Source of the DNA: an uncultured Burkholderiales bacterium
GTDB lineage: Bacteria; Pseudomonadota; Gammaproteobacteria; Burkholderiales; Burkholderiaceae_C
Assembly: GCA_945952065.1 (NCBI GenBank)
Contig: CAMFGY010000005.1
Coordinates: 178,887-242,886 of the forward strand
Reading direction: 5' to 3'
DNA: 64,000 bases
Every line of letters begins with the position of its first letter. Within the stretch, counting starts at the first letter, position 1. The translations under genes were made by a program, and so were the position numbers. Positions 29,215 to 38,457 of the stretch are shown in pieces. A model generated the notes under the pieces. The model was not told the DNA's origin and did no database searches. It saw only the letters and a list, made by a program, of their open reading frames with translations.

Positions 29215-31890
29215 TCAGTACTCGAAGCCGGCGCGGATGCCATACATCCGCGGGTCGTTCCAGGTGGCCTTGACCCAACCGTCACCCGCGGACAGCGAGT
29301 TCTTGGTCATGACATTGCCCAGGTTCAGCACATAGGCCTCCACATGCCAGTTCTTGGGCGACACCAGCTTGATCGAGGCATCGATCTTGGTGAAGGCTTT
29401 TTGCGCGTCCGAGATGTGGGCGTTGTCCAAGTTGCGCAGGGTGAAGTACATCTTGTCTTGCCACTTCACCGAGACCCAGGGCGTCAGGCGATAGCCATTG
29501 CCGAAGTTGAAGTCCTGCGCGAAGTTGAAGCCCAGGCTGAACTTGGGCGCCAGCGGCAGCTGATGGCCGGTAATGTCAAAGACATTGCGGCCGGCCAGGG
29601 TGGGGTCGCTGCCGGTGTAGGTCTCGGGGCAGGCCGGGGCTCCCATGGCGGCGCGGTAGTCGCACTGCCAGTTGTCACTGAAGCTGGGGTAGTCCTTCAT
29701 CTTGGTGCTGAGGTAAGAGAAGAAGCCGCCCAAGCGCGCACCCGACCAGGGCTTGTAGTCCAGCTCCAGCTCCAGGCCCGCGATGTCCACCACGCCGACG
29801 TTGATGGTCTGCCAAGTGTTGTGAATATCGCAGCCAATGGAGTTGGCCGGGCAGCTGCCCTCGGGCTTGAACTTGGTCATGAAGGCATCGCCGGTGACCT
29901 GCATGTCTTTGTACTTGCTGAAGAAGGCGGTGGCCGACAGGCTCAGGCGGTTTTCCAGCATCAAGCCCTTGTAGCCCAGCTCCAGATTGGTGACGGTTTC
30001 GGGCTTGTAGGGCAAGAAGGTGGTCTTGCCGGCATAGGGCCCAATGCACTCGTGCTCCATGCAGAAGGTGTCTTTGTCGCCAAAACCGCCGGCCTTGTAG
30101 CCGGTGGCCAGCGAGCCGTAGACCATGTCCTTGGGCGTGAGCTGCTTCATCAGGCCCAGGCGGTAGGTGAACTTCTTCCAGGTTTCGCTGTGGTCGTTGT
30201 GCGCCGGTTCGCCATAGCCGGCATAGGCCCCCACGCCGGCGAATGCGCCCATGTCGGCGGTCAGGTCTTTGCTGGTGTGGGGGCGGAAGCCCTCATGCCC
30301 GGGCAGGCCGGCGTCGTAGTGGCCGTTGTAATAGGCGCCGTCGGAGGCGCCATAGGAGCCGTAGTTGCGGCCGCCCACATCGCCCTTGCTGTCCCAGCTG
30401 TAGCGGCCGCCCAGGGTGGCGGTCCAGGTCGGGGCGAACTTCCAGTCGGCCTGCGCGAACAAGGCCTTGGAGTCCACGGTGCGGTTCGGCTGGGCGAAGT
30501 AGGCGCTGGTGGGCAGGCCGTAGGGGCCGCTCATCAGCATGTCTTGGGCGTAATTGATCTGGTTCTTCTCGTGCATCCAGAAAGCGCCCAAGACGTATTG
30601 CAGCGTGTCCGTCTTTTGCTTGAACTGCAGCTCGTGCACAGTGGAGATGTACTTGGAGTCGATGGTGTTCGACGAGTCATCCTTGAAGGGATAGATGCCC
30701 CAGCTCTCTTCGCCAGAGTGGTTCGGCACCTCGGCGGTGATCTGGCTGGGCAGCGGGTGATAACCGCCATCATCATCGGTCTGCTGCGAGCGACGCTGAT
30801 CCGCATAGGCGAAGTTGTATTCCAGCGTCGAGGTCTTGTTCAGATTCCAGATCAAGCCGCCGCGCACCGTGTCGATGGACATATCGATCTTGCCGGGCAC
30901 ATTGATCTTGGCGTCCCACTTGCCGCCGGGGCAGGCGTAGGCCGTGCCTGCGGCCTGGTCGCAGTCCTTCATCATCAGCTCGCCGGCGCCGGAGTTCTGG
31001 AACTTCTCATAGGACAGCGAGGCTTCGATGTCAGGGCTGAATTTGGCGCGTGCGCTGATGCGGCCGGCCCATTGGTCCTTGTTGTAATAGAAGTTCTTTT
31101 TGTCGACCTTGCTGTTGCGGCGCTGGTCCACATCGGGGATGCCGTCAGGCTGCAGGCCGTGCACCGGGTCATAGACGTCGGTGAAGTCCTGGCTCTGGTT
31201 GATCCAGCCGTCGCGGGTGATCTTGCTGAAGGTGGCGCGCAGCGCGAAGTTATCGCTCAGGCCGATGTTTTGCACCACATTGAGCTGACGCTTGTTGTAG
31301 TTGCCGAGGTCGAGCTCGGTGAAGCCATAGGTCTCGCCAAACTCGGGTTTGGCCGGGATGATGTTGATGCTGCCGGCCGTGGAGTTGCGGCCAAACAGCG
31401 TGCCCTGCGGGCCGCGCAGCACTTCCACCTGCTCCAGGTCGAACATCAACGCCATGGCGCCCTGCGGGCGCGGCGAGTACAGGCCGCCCACATGCAGACC
31501 CACCGCCGGGTCGCCAATTTCAGTGAAGTTGTTGGAACTCACGCCGCGGATGCTGACCTGCACGCCGGAGTCGGCGCCGGTGGAGATTTGCATATTCGGC
31601 ACCGAGCCCGACAGGCCGCGCACATCGGTCACGCCTTCGCGGGTGAGCTTGTCTTGCGTCACCGCCGTCACCGCCACCGGCGTTTGCAGCAGGCTGGAGC
31701 TGACGCGCGTGGCCGTCACCATCACCGTGGGCAGCTCGTTCTTTTCAGGGGCTTTGTCTTTGTCTGCCGCGCGCGCCGGGGCGGCGGCAGCGGCGGCGCT
31801 GTCTTGCGCGTTCGCCTGCTGGGCCACGCAGCTCAAGGCCGCTGCGGCCAAGGCCGTCAAGGCCAGGCGGGAGGGGTGACTCATCTTCAT
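29215..31890 (-). CDS. TonB-dependent outer-membrane receptor
   Basis: A 891-residue receptor. A signal peptide (ALTALAAAALSCVAQQANAQ) leads to a TonB box region (NELPTVMVTATR). The plug domain has TREGVTDVRGLSGSVPN, SIRGVSSNNF and LRGPQGTLFGRNSTAGSIN. The C-terminal barrel ends DPRMYGIRAGFEY with a terminal aromatic. The plug resembles receptors of the Caulobacter/Sphingomonas sugar-and-aromatics type rather than siderophore receptors. It is followed by a terminator and preceded by transporter and kinase genes in the same direction, so uptake of an oligosaccharide is the likely job. Confidence 0.93.
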   Translation of the reverse strand: MKMSHPSRLALTALAAAALSCVAQQANAQDSAAAAAAPARAADKDKAPEKNELPTVMVTATRVSSSLLQTPVAVTAVTQDKLTREGVTDVRGLSGSVPNMQISTGADSGVQVSIRGVSSNNFTEIGDPAVGLHVGGLYSPRPQGAMALMFDLEQVEVLRGPQGTLFGRNSTAGSINIIPAKPEFGETYGFTELDLGNYNKRQLNVVQNIGLSDNFALRATFSKITRDGWINQSQDFTDVYDPVHGLQPDGIPDVDQRRNSKVDKKNFYYNKDQWAGRISARAKFSPDIEASLSYEKFQNSGAGELMMKDCDQAAGTAYACPGGKWDAKINVPGKIDMSIDTVRGGLIWNLNKTSTLEYNFAYADQRRSQQTDDDGGYHPLPSQITAEVPNHSGEESWGIYPFKDDSSNTIDSKYISTVHELQFKQKTDTLQYVLGAFWMHEKNQINYAQDMLMSGPYGLPTSAYFAQPNRTVDSKALFAQADWKFAPTWTATLGGRYSWDSKGDVGGRNYGSYGASDGAYYNGHYDAGLPGHEGFRPHTSKDLTADMGAFAGVGAYAGYGEPAHNDHSETWKKFTYRLGLMKQLTPKDMVYGSLATGYKAGGFGDKDTFCMEHECIGPYAGKTTFLPYKPETVTNLELGYKGLMLENRLSLSATAFFSKYKDMQVTGDAFMTKFKPEGSCPANSIGCDIHNTWQTINVGVVDIAGLELELDYKPWSGARLGGFFSYLSTKMKDYPSFSDNWQCDYRAAMGAPACPETYTGSDPTLAGRNVFDITGHQLPLAPKFSLGFNFAQDFNFGNGYRLTPWVSVKWQDKMYFTLRNLDNAHISDAQKAFTKIDASIKLVSPKNWHVEAYVLNLGNVMTKNSLSAGDGWVKATWNDPRMYGIRAGFEY

Positions 31891-31972
31891 TCAAGGCTCC
31901 TGAAAAGTATCGAAGGGGTTGAACAGGCGAAAGCGGTCATGCCGAAGCGGCATACGGTGGGGAAAACAGGGC

Positions 31973-33220
31973 TCAGGGTTGGGCGGAGGACGCGGCCTGG
32001 CCGCGCTTGCTGCGGCTCAGCAGCTCAGACAAGCGCAGGGTTTCGTTGGGCACCAGCGGCCGGGCCCAAAAAGCCACGCTGAGGATGTAGGCCAGGGTGA
32101 TGAAGACGCTGTTCATGGCCATGCGCAGGCCCAGCACTTCCGCCAGTTGGCCGACCAGCATGGGCAACACCGCGCCGCCCAAAATGCCGGTGCACAAAAT
32201 GCCCGAGAAAGCGCCGTGGTGCATGGGCACCGAATTGAGCGCCAGCGAAAAAATCACCGAGAACATCACCGACAGGCAAAAACCCGCTGCCGGAAAGGCC
32301 ATCAGCGCCAGCGCCGCGCTGCCATACAAGGCAACCGCCACACAAGCCATGGCGGCCAGCACAAACAGCATCAGCACGCGGCGCGAGTCCATCAGCTTGA
32401 GCAGCAGCAGGCCCAGCAGGCAGCCCAGCGACATCAGGCCCCAGAACTGGCCGACCGCATCGGCGCCCTCGGCCGTGGCCGACAAGCCATGCTGGCTGCT
32501 GAGGAACTGCGACATCCAATTGGCCAGGGTCTGCTCGGTGCCCACATAGGCCACGATGGCGAGGAAGTAACACCACACGTCGACGCGTGCCAGCAGCTCG
32601 CGATAGGCCTGCAGCCCACCCATGCGCTCCTCGTCTTTGAGCTCCACCTGCGGCAAGGCGAGGCGGTGGTTGAGCAGCAGCAAGGCGACAAAGCCCAGCA
32701 CAAAAGCCCAGTAGAAGTCGACCCACACCAGCGCCCCCGGGCGCGGCAAGGGGCGCGCCATCAGCCACTGAAAGACCCAGGGGCTGACAAACGAGGCCAG
32801 GCCAAACACCAGCTGGCCCATCACCGAGAAGAAGGCGAAATGGGCTTCACCCCCGGCCGTGCGCATCAGCGGGTTGATCACCACTTGCAAAAGCGCCATG
32901 CCCAGGCCGATCACAAAAAGGCCGCCGATCACCACCGCAAACACCGGCTGCAAGGCAATCGCCAGCGCCCCCGCCAGGTTCAGCAAAAAGGCCAGCGCCA
33001 GCGTGAAGCGCGCGCCGCGCCGCTCCACCAAAATGCCGCCGGGGATGGACACCAGGCCGTAGGCCAAAAAGAAGGAGAACGGCAAAAAGCCCGCCATGCC
33101 CAGGCTGAGCTGAAAGTCCTGGATCAGCACCGGCATCAGCGGCCCGATCAAGTTGGTCACGAAGGAGATCGCGAACCAGATGACCAAGATGTAGATCACG
33201 ACTCCATAACGCTGCGGCAT
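31973..33220 (-). CDS. MFS sugar transporter (FucP/glucose-galactose type)
   Basis: A 415-residue inner-membrane protein with about 12 hydrophobic helices. The first (YGVVIYILVIWFAISFVTNL), PFSFFLAYGLVSIPGGILVE, GLGMALLQVVINPLMRTAGG and FSGILCTGILGGAVLPMLVG fit the fucose/glucose symporter branch. ATG at 33220 has an AAGGAGGG ribosome site; a GTG six codons upstream also opens the frame. It starts 15 bases after the kinase stop. It probably imports the monosaccharide or disaccharide released in the periplasm. Confidence 0.87.
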   Translation of the reverse strand: MPQRYGVVIYILVIWFAISFVTNLIGPLMPVLIQDFQLSLGMAGFLPFSFFLAYGLVSIPGGILVERRGARFTLALAFLLNLAGALAIALQPVFAVVIGGLFVIGLGMALLQVVINPLMRTAGGEAHFAFFSVMGQLVFGLASFVSPWVFQWLMARPLPRPGALVWVDFYWAFVLGFVALLLLNHRLALPQVELKDEERMGGLQAYRELLARVDVWCYFLAIVAYVGTEQTLANWMSQFLSSQHGLSATAEGADAVGQFWGLMSLGCLLGLLLLKLMDSRRVLMLFVLAAMACVAVALYGSAALALMAFPAAGFCLSVMFSVIFSLALNSVPMHHGAFSGILCTGILGGAVLPMLVGQLAEVLGLRMAMNSVFITLAYILSVAFWARPLVPNETLRLSELLSRSKRGQAASSAQP

Positions 33221-33234
33221 GGCTGCGCCCTCCT

Positions 33235-34179
33235 TCACGCCGGCTGCGCCAGCAATTGACTGAATTCACCGGGCTGAATGCCCTGGCGCGGGAAGCGCGT
33301 GAGCACCGCCGTGGCCACCCGGCAGGCGCTGGCCAGCGCCTCTTGCAAGCTGGCGCCGCGCAGCAGCGCCGCCAGATAGCCGGCATTGAAGCTGTCGCCC
33401 GCGCCTATGGTGTCAAACACCTCGGCCGCCTCGGCGGCTTGGCTTAGTTGCAGCGAGCCCTGGCAGGCCAGGGCGCCGCGCGCACCGGCCTTCACGACCA
33501 GGGTTGCGCCGGGGCGCAGCCAGCTCTGGATCTTGGGCATGGCCTGCGCCACCGTTTCGGTCGCGGCCAGCTCGCAGGCTTCCAGTTCATTGAGCAAGAG
33601 GTGATCGCAGTTGGGCAACCAGCCGCGCACTTCGGCGCGCAGCGCATCGCTCCAACCCTCGGTGGGCCAGCCGGTGTCCAGCGCGATCTGATAGCCGCGC
33701 TGGCGCAGCTCGGCCATCAGCGCCGGGTACTGCGCCCGCAGGCGCGGCAGCAAGAACACGCCCGACAGCAGCAGCAAGCTGCCCGGCACCGCCTCGGGCA
33801 CGCCGGCCAGGGCCTGCGCCAAGGTGAAGGCGGCAAGGTGGCCTTCGGTGGTGAAGAAATTGCGTTCGCTGCAGCGGTGCATCAGCCCCACCGACACGGT
33901 GGTAGGGCAAGCGCACACCGCCAGATGGGCCTGCACGCCATGGAACTGCCCACGCAGCCAGACGCCGAAGTCATCCTGGCCAACGGCCGACACCAGATGC
34001 GCGGGCACGCCCAGGTGGCGCAGCGCCAGCGCGGTATTGCCCGCTGAGCAGCCGGCGCGCAGCTCGCTGCGCGGCAACACCAGCTCGGTGCCGATCTGCG
34101 GCCATTGCTCCAGCACGCCCATGACCAGGTCCACGCCAAGGTCGCCGAGCGCACAAATAAAAGGGGTGTTGCTGTCCAT
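33235..34179 (-). CDS. PfkB-family sugar kinase
   Basis: A 314-residue ribokinase-fold kinase. The N-terminal signature is GCSAGNTALALRHLG with VSAVGQDDFG. The C-terminal signature FDTIGAGDSFNAGYLAALLRG contains the catalytic Asp and anion hole. It phosphorylates a sugar with ATP; the substrate could be a hexose, 2-keto-3-deoxygluconate or fructose. It begins the kinase-transporter-receptor run, with a palindromic AT-rich site just upstream. Confidence 0.9.
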   Translation of the reverse strand: MDSNTPFICALGDLGVDLVMGVLEQWPQIGTELVLPRSELRAGCSAGNTALALRHLGVPAHLVSAVGQDDFGVWLRGQFHGVQAHLAVCACPTTVSVGLMHRCSERNFFTTEGHLAAFTLAQALAGVPEAVPGSLLLLSGVFLLPRLRAQYPALMAELRQRGYQIALDTGWPTEGWSDALRAEVRGWLPNCDHLLLNELEACELAATETVAQAMPKIQSWLRPGATLVVKAGARGALACQGSLQLSQAAEAAEVFDTIGAGDSFNAGYLAALLRGASLQEALASACRVATAVLTRFPRQGIQPGEFSQLLAQPA

Positions 34180-34212
34180 GGCGCCGACTATAGGTCGGTC
34201 ACCATCGGCTCG

Positions 34213-34248
34213 TCAATAATTAAATCCAATGGGTGTGTTTATTATTCA
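34213..34248. promoter_or_regulatory. AT-rich inverted repeat, candidate ROK operator
   Basis: TCAATAATTAAA and TTTATTATTCA form an imperfect palindrome in an otherwise GC-rich stretch, 34-69 bases upstream of the kinase start and touching the end of the ROK gene. ROK repressors such as NagC and Mlc bind AT-rich palindromes. A related half (TTTTATTACTT) occurs at about 35585-35595 ahead of the GH9 gene. Assignment is inferred from position. Confidence 0.45.
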
Positions 34249-35496
34249 AGCGCCCCAACGGCCGCCGCTGCGGTGGCCCAACAGTTCGGCCACATCGGCA
34301 TCGGGGCGGCGGTCTTGCTGCACGGTCTCAAGGCGCGGCGACAACATTTCGTAAATCGGCAGCACCGCCGCGCCCAGAATCGAGCTGTCACCCTGGCGCT
34401 CCGACAGCAGCAGGCGCTGCTCCGGGTCGGCCACCCCGCCGCGCACCGAGCGACGCAGCGGTTGCGCTGCCGCCAACAGCCGCTCGACCAAGGCCTTGGG
34501 CGCCCCGCCGCCGATGACGATGGCGCGCGGGTCCAGCATGTTTTCGATCATGCAGATGGCATCGCGCAGCCGCTCGCCGGCCTGGCGGCACCAGGCGTTG
34601 ATGGCTTCGTCATGGGGGTCTTCCAGCCGCGCCAGCAGTGCCGGCGAGCGCAGCTGCACATCGCGCAAACCCAGCGCCTCGGCCAGCGCATGCAGCGAGA
34701 CATAGCGCTCCAAGCAGCCCGAGTTGCCGCAGTAGCAGGCCAAGCCGCCCGGCACCACCGGCACATGGCCGATCTCGGTGGCATTGCCATTGGCGCCCCG
34801 GTAGGCGCTGCGCTGGGTGACCAAGGCGCCGCCCAGGCCCAGGCCGAGGTGCAGGTAGAAAAAATTGTCCAGCGACTTGGCCACGCCAAACAGGGTTTCG
34901 CCCAGGGCGCCGGCCACGCTGTCCACGCTGTAGAACAAGGGCAGGCGAGCCGCCTCGCGCAGCTCGTCCAGCAGCGAGAGATCGGCCCAGCCCTCCATGG
35001 CGGTGGGGCCGACGAAGCTGATGTCGGTCTTGCCCAAGGGCCCGGGCAGGGCCACGCCCACGCCCCAAAGCCGCTCGCGCGCGCCTTTGCGCAGCTGCAT
35101 CACCTGGGCCAGCATGGCCGCCAGCAGGCTTTGGCGCTGGCTGGTGTCCACCTCGACCTCGGTGCGCTCCAAGACATCGCCCACCAGATTCACCCGCGCC
35201 GCCGACACCCGGCCCGGCTCCAGGCTCACGCCGATGGCATGGCCGCCCTCGGGGTTCAGCTCAAAAGCAATGGGGGGCTGGCCGCGTGATTTGTCTTGCT
35301 TTTGCCGGCGCGACACGATCAGGCCAATCGACTCCAGATCATTGGTGATATTGGCCACCGTCTGCGGGCTCAAAGACACCATATCGGTGATGTCTTTGCG
35401 CGAAGCCGCGCCCTGCTGGCGGATGAAATCCAAGACCACCCGCCGGTTATAAGGTGCGCTGGATTGCTGGGTGGCGCCGCGGCCAATGGTTCGCAT
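34246..35496 (-). CDS. ROK-family transcriptional repressor (NagC/XylR-like)
   Basis: A 416-residue protein. Residues 15-75 hold the helix-turn-helix (RRVVLDFIRQQGAASRKDIT, SLSPQTVANITNDLESIGLI). The rest is the sugar-kinase-like domain with GVGVALPGPLG, LHLGLGLGGALV, ATEIGHVPV and the zinc motif CYCGNSGCLERYVS. DNA-binding members release DNA on binding a sugar or sugar phosphate. Start at 35496 is the family start; upstream extension lacks similarity. It is divergent from GH9 and upstream of the kinase operon, so it probably controls both. Confidence 0.9.
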   Translation of the reverse strand: MRTIGRGATQQSSAPYNRRVVLDFIRQQGAASRKDITDMVSLSPQTVANITNDLESIGLIVSRRQKQDKSRGQPPIAFELNPEGGHAIGVSLEPGRVSAARVNLVGDVLERTEVEVDTSQRQSLLAAMLAQVMQLRKGARERLWGVGVALPGPLGKTDISFVGPTAMEGWADLSLLDELREAARLPLFYSVDSVAGALGETLFGVAKSLDNFFYLHLGLGLGGALVTQRSAYRGANGNATEIGHVPVVPGGLACYCGNSGCLERYVSLHALAEALGLRDVQLRSPALLARLEDPHDEAINAWCRQAGERLRDAICMIENMLDPRAIVIGGGAPKALVERLLAAAQPLRRSVRGGVADPEQRLLLSERQGDSSILGAAVLPIYEMLSPRLETVQQDRRPDADVAELLGHRSGGRWGA

Positions 35497-35693
35497 GGGT
35501 GGGAGTCCTCGTTTGATCGCCGAAATGATAAGCCAGGGCCGCCGCCGCCCCGGCCGGCCAAGGCCCGGGTGGCTTGCCAAAGATTTTATTACTTCTAGTG
35601 GATGTATGTATTGACGTTTCGGTGACAGCTGGCTATGGTCGGCCCCCGTGTGCGCCCTGCCGTGGCCACCCAACTGCTTTGCGAAAGCCTTTG

Positions 35694-37652
35694 ATGCCCC
35701 CGCTTTCTTTCAACGCCGCCGCTGCCGACCTCAAGGTCACTCCCGCCCGCCGCAGCTTGTGCCTGGCTTGGCCAAGCGCCTTGCTGTCGCTGCTGCCACT
35801 GGTGACCCTGGCCGCAACACCAGAGCAAACCGACAATGTGGAGGGCTTGGTCCGCCTGCCCAACGCCGCCCTGCAAGTGCATCTGAACCAGGTGGCGCTG
35901 GAACGCTTAGGGCCCAAGCGCGCAGTGGTGGTGCTGGCAGCCGCAACCGCCTCAACACGCAGCGCCAAGGGCGAGGCCCCCAGCGGCCGCTACCGGGTGC
36001 TGCGCAACGGCCGGGTGCAGGCCGAGGGTGCGCTGACCGCGCTGCCCGCTTTTGAGGCCTGGACGCCGGGGCGCCAACACTTTGAGGTCGATTTTTCGCA
36101 GCTCACCGAAGCCGGGCGCTATCAGGTCGAGGTGTGGGTGGGCCAGCAGCGGGCCCGCTCGCCGGCGGTGGAGGTGCAAGACCAGGCCTTGTTCCGGCGC
36201 ACCGCTGGCGCGCTGCTCGACTACTTCCGCCAGTCGCGCCACCTCGACGAGGGCGACCGCCGCCGCCGCGTCTTCGACACCCAGCGCTATGTGGATGTGT
36301 GGGGCGGCTGGCGCGATGCCGGCGGCGACACCGGCAAATACCTCTCCCACCTCGGCTACGCCAACCACTTCAACCCCCAACAAGCGCCCATGGCCGCCTG
36401 GGTGCTGGCCCACAGCGCCCATGAAGCGGCCGGCCTGTATGCGCGCGCCGGCCTGCTGCGCCAGGCGCAGGATGAAGCCTTCTGGGGCGCCGACTATCTG
36501 CACCGCGTGCTCGACCCCGAAGGCTATTTCTACACCACCGTCTTCGACCGCTGGGGCGCCGAGGGGGCCGAGCGCATGGTGGTGGGCTATGAGGGCGAAG
36601 AAGGCGTCTACACCACGGCCTACCGCAGCGCCTTTCGCGCCGGCGGCGGCATGGCGATTGCCGCGCTGGCCCGCGCCGCACTGTTGAGCCAAAGCTCGGG
36701 GCGGCAAGGCGAGTTCTCGGGCGACACCTATCTGGCAGACGCCCGCCGCGCTTTTGCCCATCTGCAAACGCACAACCGCCGCTACTGCGCCAACGGCCAA
36801 GAGAACCTGATCGACGACTACACCGCCCTGCTGGCCGCCGTGGAGCTGCACCGCGCCACCGGCGCCGCCGAATACCTGCAGGCCGCGCGCGAGCGAGCCG
36901 CGCAGATGCTGCAACGCCAAGATGCGCAAGGGCAGTTCTACAGCGATGCCGTCGGCCAGCGGCCCTACTACCACGCAGTGGAAGCCGGCCTGCCGGTGAT
37001 CAGCCTGAGCCACTACCTCAGCATCGAGAGCGCGCCCGCACAGCAAGCCCAGGTGCGCCAGGCCATTGCCCGGGCGCTGGAGGCACAGCAGCGCCTCGAC
37101 CAAGCCGTGGTCAACCCCTACGGCTACCCCCGGCAGCGCTTCCGCTTGGCAGCACCCGGCGCCGAACCCGGCCCGGTGCAGAGCGGCTTTTTCATGCCGC
37201 ACCGCAACGAGACCGGCTATTGGTGGCAGGGCGAGAGCGCAAGGCTGGCCTCGCTGAGCGTGGCGGCGCTGCTGGGCGGGCGTAGCCTCAACCCAGCGAA
37301 CCCCGCGAGCCCAACAAGCCCCACGGGCCCGGTGGCGGCTAACTTCGGCGTCAGCCCCGCCCTGGCGCAAAGCGCCCAAGCGCAGCTGGACTGGACCCTG
37401 GGCCGCAACCCCTACGGCATCTCCATGCTTTACGGCTTTGGCGCCATCAACCCCCCGGCCGCGCCCAGCAGCGCCGGCCTGATGCTGCGCGGCGGCGTCT
37501 CCAACGGCATCACCGGCGCACCCGACAGCGATGCCGGCGAGGGCCTCGCCTTCGCCAACGGCCCGACCGATGCGCAATGGCGCTGGAACGAGCAATGGCT
37601 GCCGCACAGCACCTGGCTGCTGTTGGCGGCGGTGACGATGGCGCAGCCTTGA
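35694..37652 (+). CDS. Glycoside hydrolase family 9 protein with CelD-type N-terminal domain
   Basis: A 652-residue exported enzyme: signal peptide (SALLSLLPLVTLAATP), an Ig-like CelD_N domain (about 45-165, VHLNQVALERLGPKRAVVVL, AGRYQVEVWVGQQ), then the (alpha/alpha)6 catalytic domain. DVWGGWRDAGGDTGKYLSHL contains the paired aspartates of the GH9 base region, and LDWTLGRNPYGISMLYGFG with the end NGPTDAQWRWNEQWLPHSTW the C-terminal catalytic region (Glu in WNEQW). GH9 includes endoglucanases and exo-glucosaminidases, so the substrate is a beta-glucan or chitosan-type oligomer. It is divergent from the ROK gene. Confidence 0.87.
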   Translation: MPPLSFNAAAADLKVTPARRSLCLAWPSALLSLLPLVTLAATPEQTDNVEGLVRLPNAALQVHLNQVALERLGPKRAVVVLAAATASTRSAKGEAPSGRYRVLRNGRVQAEGALTALPAFEAWTPGRQHFEVDFSQLTEAGRYQVEVWVGQQRARSPAVEVQDQALFRRTAGALLDYFRQSRHLDEGDRRRRVFDTQRYVDVWGGWRDAGGDTGKYLSHLGYANHFNPQQAPMAAWVLAHSAHEAAGLYARAGLLRQAQDEAFWGADYLHRVLDPEGYFYTTVFDRWGAEGAERMVVGYEGEEGVYTTAYRSAFRAGGGMAIAALARAALLSQSSGRQGEFSGDTYLADARRAFAHLQTHNRRYCANGQENLIDDYTALLAAVELHRATGAAEYLQAARERAAQMLQRQDAQGQFYSDAVGQRPYYHAVEAGLPVISLSHYLSIESAPAQQAQVRQAIARALEAQQRLDQAVVNPYGYPRQRFRLAAPGAEPGPVQSGFFMPHRNETGYWWQGESARLASLSVAALLGGRSLNPANPASPTSPTGPVAANFGVSPALAQSAQAQLDWTLGRNPYGISMLYGFGAINPPAAPSSAGLMLRGGVSNGITGAPDSDAGEGLAFANGPTDAQWRWNEQWLPHSTWLLLAAVTMAQP

Positions 37653-37676
37653 GGGGACCCGAGGGAAAGGACAGCC

Positions 37677-37973
37677 TCAGGCCGACTCGAAATGCATCAT
37701 CTGCACCGACCCCGCGTCAATGAGGGCAAAGAACTCGCGGAATCCGGGGTCAACCATGACTTGAGCCGCGGCACTTTGCGCCGTGGCCCTGTCTTGCCAA
37801 TGCACGATATCGATGTAGCGCCCATCGGCGCCCACGCCAAAGCTGCGCGAGACAAAACCCGCATAGCCGCGCAGCTGTGGCGTTACGGCCTCGGCGGCCA
37901 TCCGCATCGTCTGGGGGCTCACGCCACTCAGACCTTCAAACAGGACCACTTCAATGACGGGCTTGTTCAACAT
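37677..37973 (-). CDS. Small dimeric alpha/beta-barrel (ABM-like) protein
   Basis: A 98-residue protein. The pattern IEVVLFEGLSGVSPQTMRM, YAGFVSRSFGVGADGRYIDIVHW and DPGFREFFALIDAGSVQMMHFE matches antibiotic-biosynthesis-monooxygenase or NIPSNAP-like ferredoxin folds. Function unknown. ATG at 37973 has GGGAG upstream. It is 21 bases after the related gene at 37995-38333, so they form a pair. Confidence 0.65.
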   Translation of the reverse strand: MLNKPVIEVVLFEGLSGVSPQTMRMAAEAVTPQLRGYAGFVSRSFGVGADGRYIDIVHWQDRATAQSAAAQVMVDPGFREFFALIDAGSVQMMHFESA

Positions 37974-37994
37974 ATTGAGGGCTCCCAAGTGCGC

Positions 37995-38333
37995 TCAGGC
38001 CACACGTTCATAAAAAGCCAGCCGGGCTGAATCGGGCTCCAAGAGCGCGAGGTAGTCCGCGCAATCGGGGTGACCCACCCACAGCCCGCAGATCTCTTGC
38101 GCGCGCGCCATGGACTCGGCCCACAACAGATCCACATAACTCCCATCTGCAGCGCGCAGCACGGCATGACCCAAAAACCCAGCTTGCTGGGCCATCAAGC
38201 CCTCGCGGGCGCGCAGGGCCGCCGCCTGAAGCTGCGCCTCACTCACCCCTGGCCTGAGCCGAAAGCTAGAGAACTCCAAGCCGCCAAAGCTCTGGGTCGT
38301 GGCCGCTGCGGCCAACGTGGCATCAAATTTCAT
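37995..38333 (-). CDS. Small dimeric alpha/beta-barrel (ABM-like) protein, paralogue
   Basis: A 112-residue protein with the same plan as its neighbour: LEFSSFRLRPGVSEAQLQAA, AGFLGHAVLRAADGSYVDLL, then CADYLALLEPDSARLAFYERV. The two probably arose by duplication. Start at 38333 has GGAGTC upstream; the longer open frame to 38414 crosses the regulator's control region. It is divergent from the WYL regulator, with a palindrome between the genes. Substrate unknown. Confidence 0.65.
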   Translation of the reverse strand: MKFDATLAAAATTQSFGGLEFSSFRLRPGVSEAQLQAAALRAREGLMAQQAGFLGHAVLRAADGSYVDLLWAESMARAQEICGLWVGHPDCADYLALLEPDSARLAFYERVA

Positions 38334-38424
38334 GGGTCTTGACTCCTTGTGCAATAAATACCAACAAATCGGGGCGGCGAGGGCGCCACAAACAGCGATT
38401 TGTCTGGCATGCATTCTTCAAACC

Positions 38425-38447
38425 AAGGTGCCAAAAGCTGGCACCTT
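38425..38447. promoter_or_regulatory. Perfect palindrome, candidate operator of the WYL regulator
   Basis: AAGGTGCCA (38425-38433) and TGGCACCTT (38439-38447) are exact inverted repeats separated by AAAGC. The site lies 11 bases before the regulator start and 92 bases before the divergent barrel-protein gene. It is well placed for control of both. Confidence 0.65.
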
Positions 38448-38457
38448 TTATGCGACC

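Noticed and set aside
29344..32082. A 912-codon open frame on the + strand opposite the TonB receptor
   Set aside because: High-GC antisense shadow; the minus strand has signal peptide, plug and barrel motifs, while this frame is repetitive Ala/Gly/Val/His-rich with no domain.
31919..33259. A 446-codon + strand frame opposite the MFS transporter
   Set aside because: Gln/His/Arg-rich shadow composition; the transporter has twelve helices on the other strand.
35952..37607. A 551-codon minus-strand frame opposite the GH9 gene
   Set aside because: Antisense shadow; no start context or motif, while the GH9 frame is convincing.
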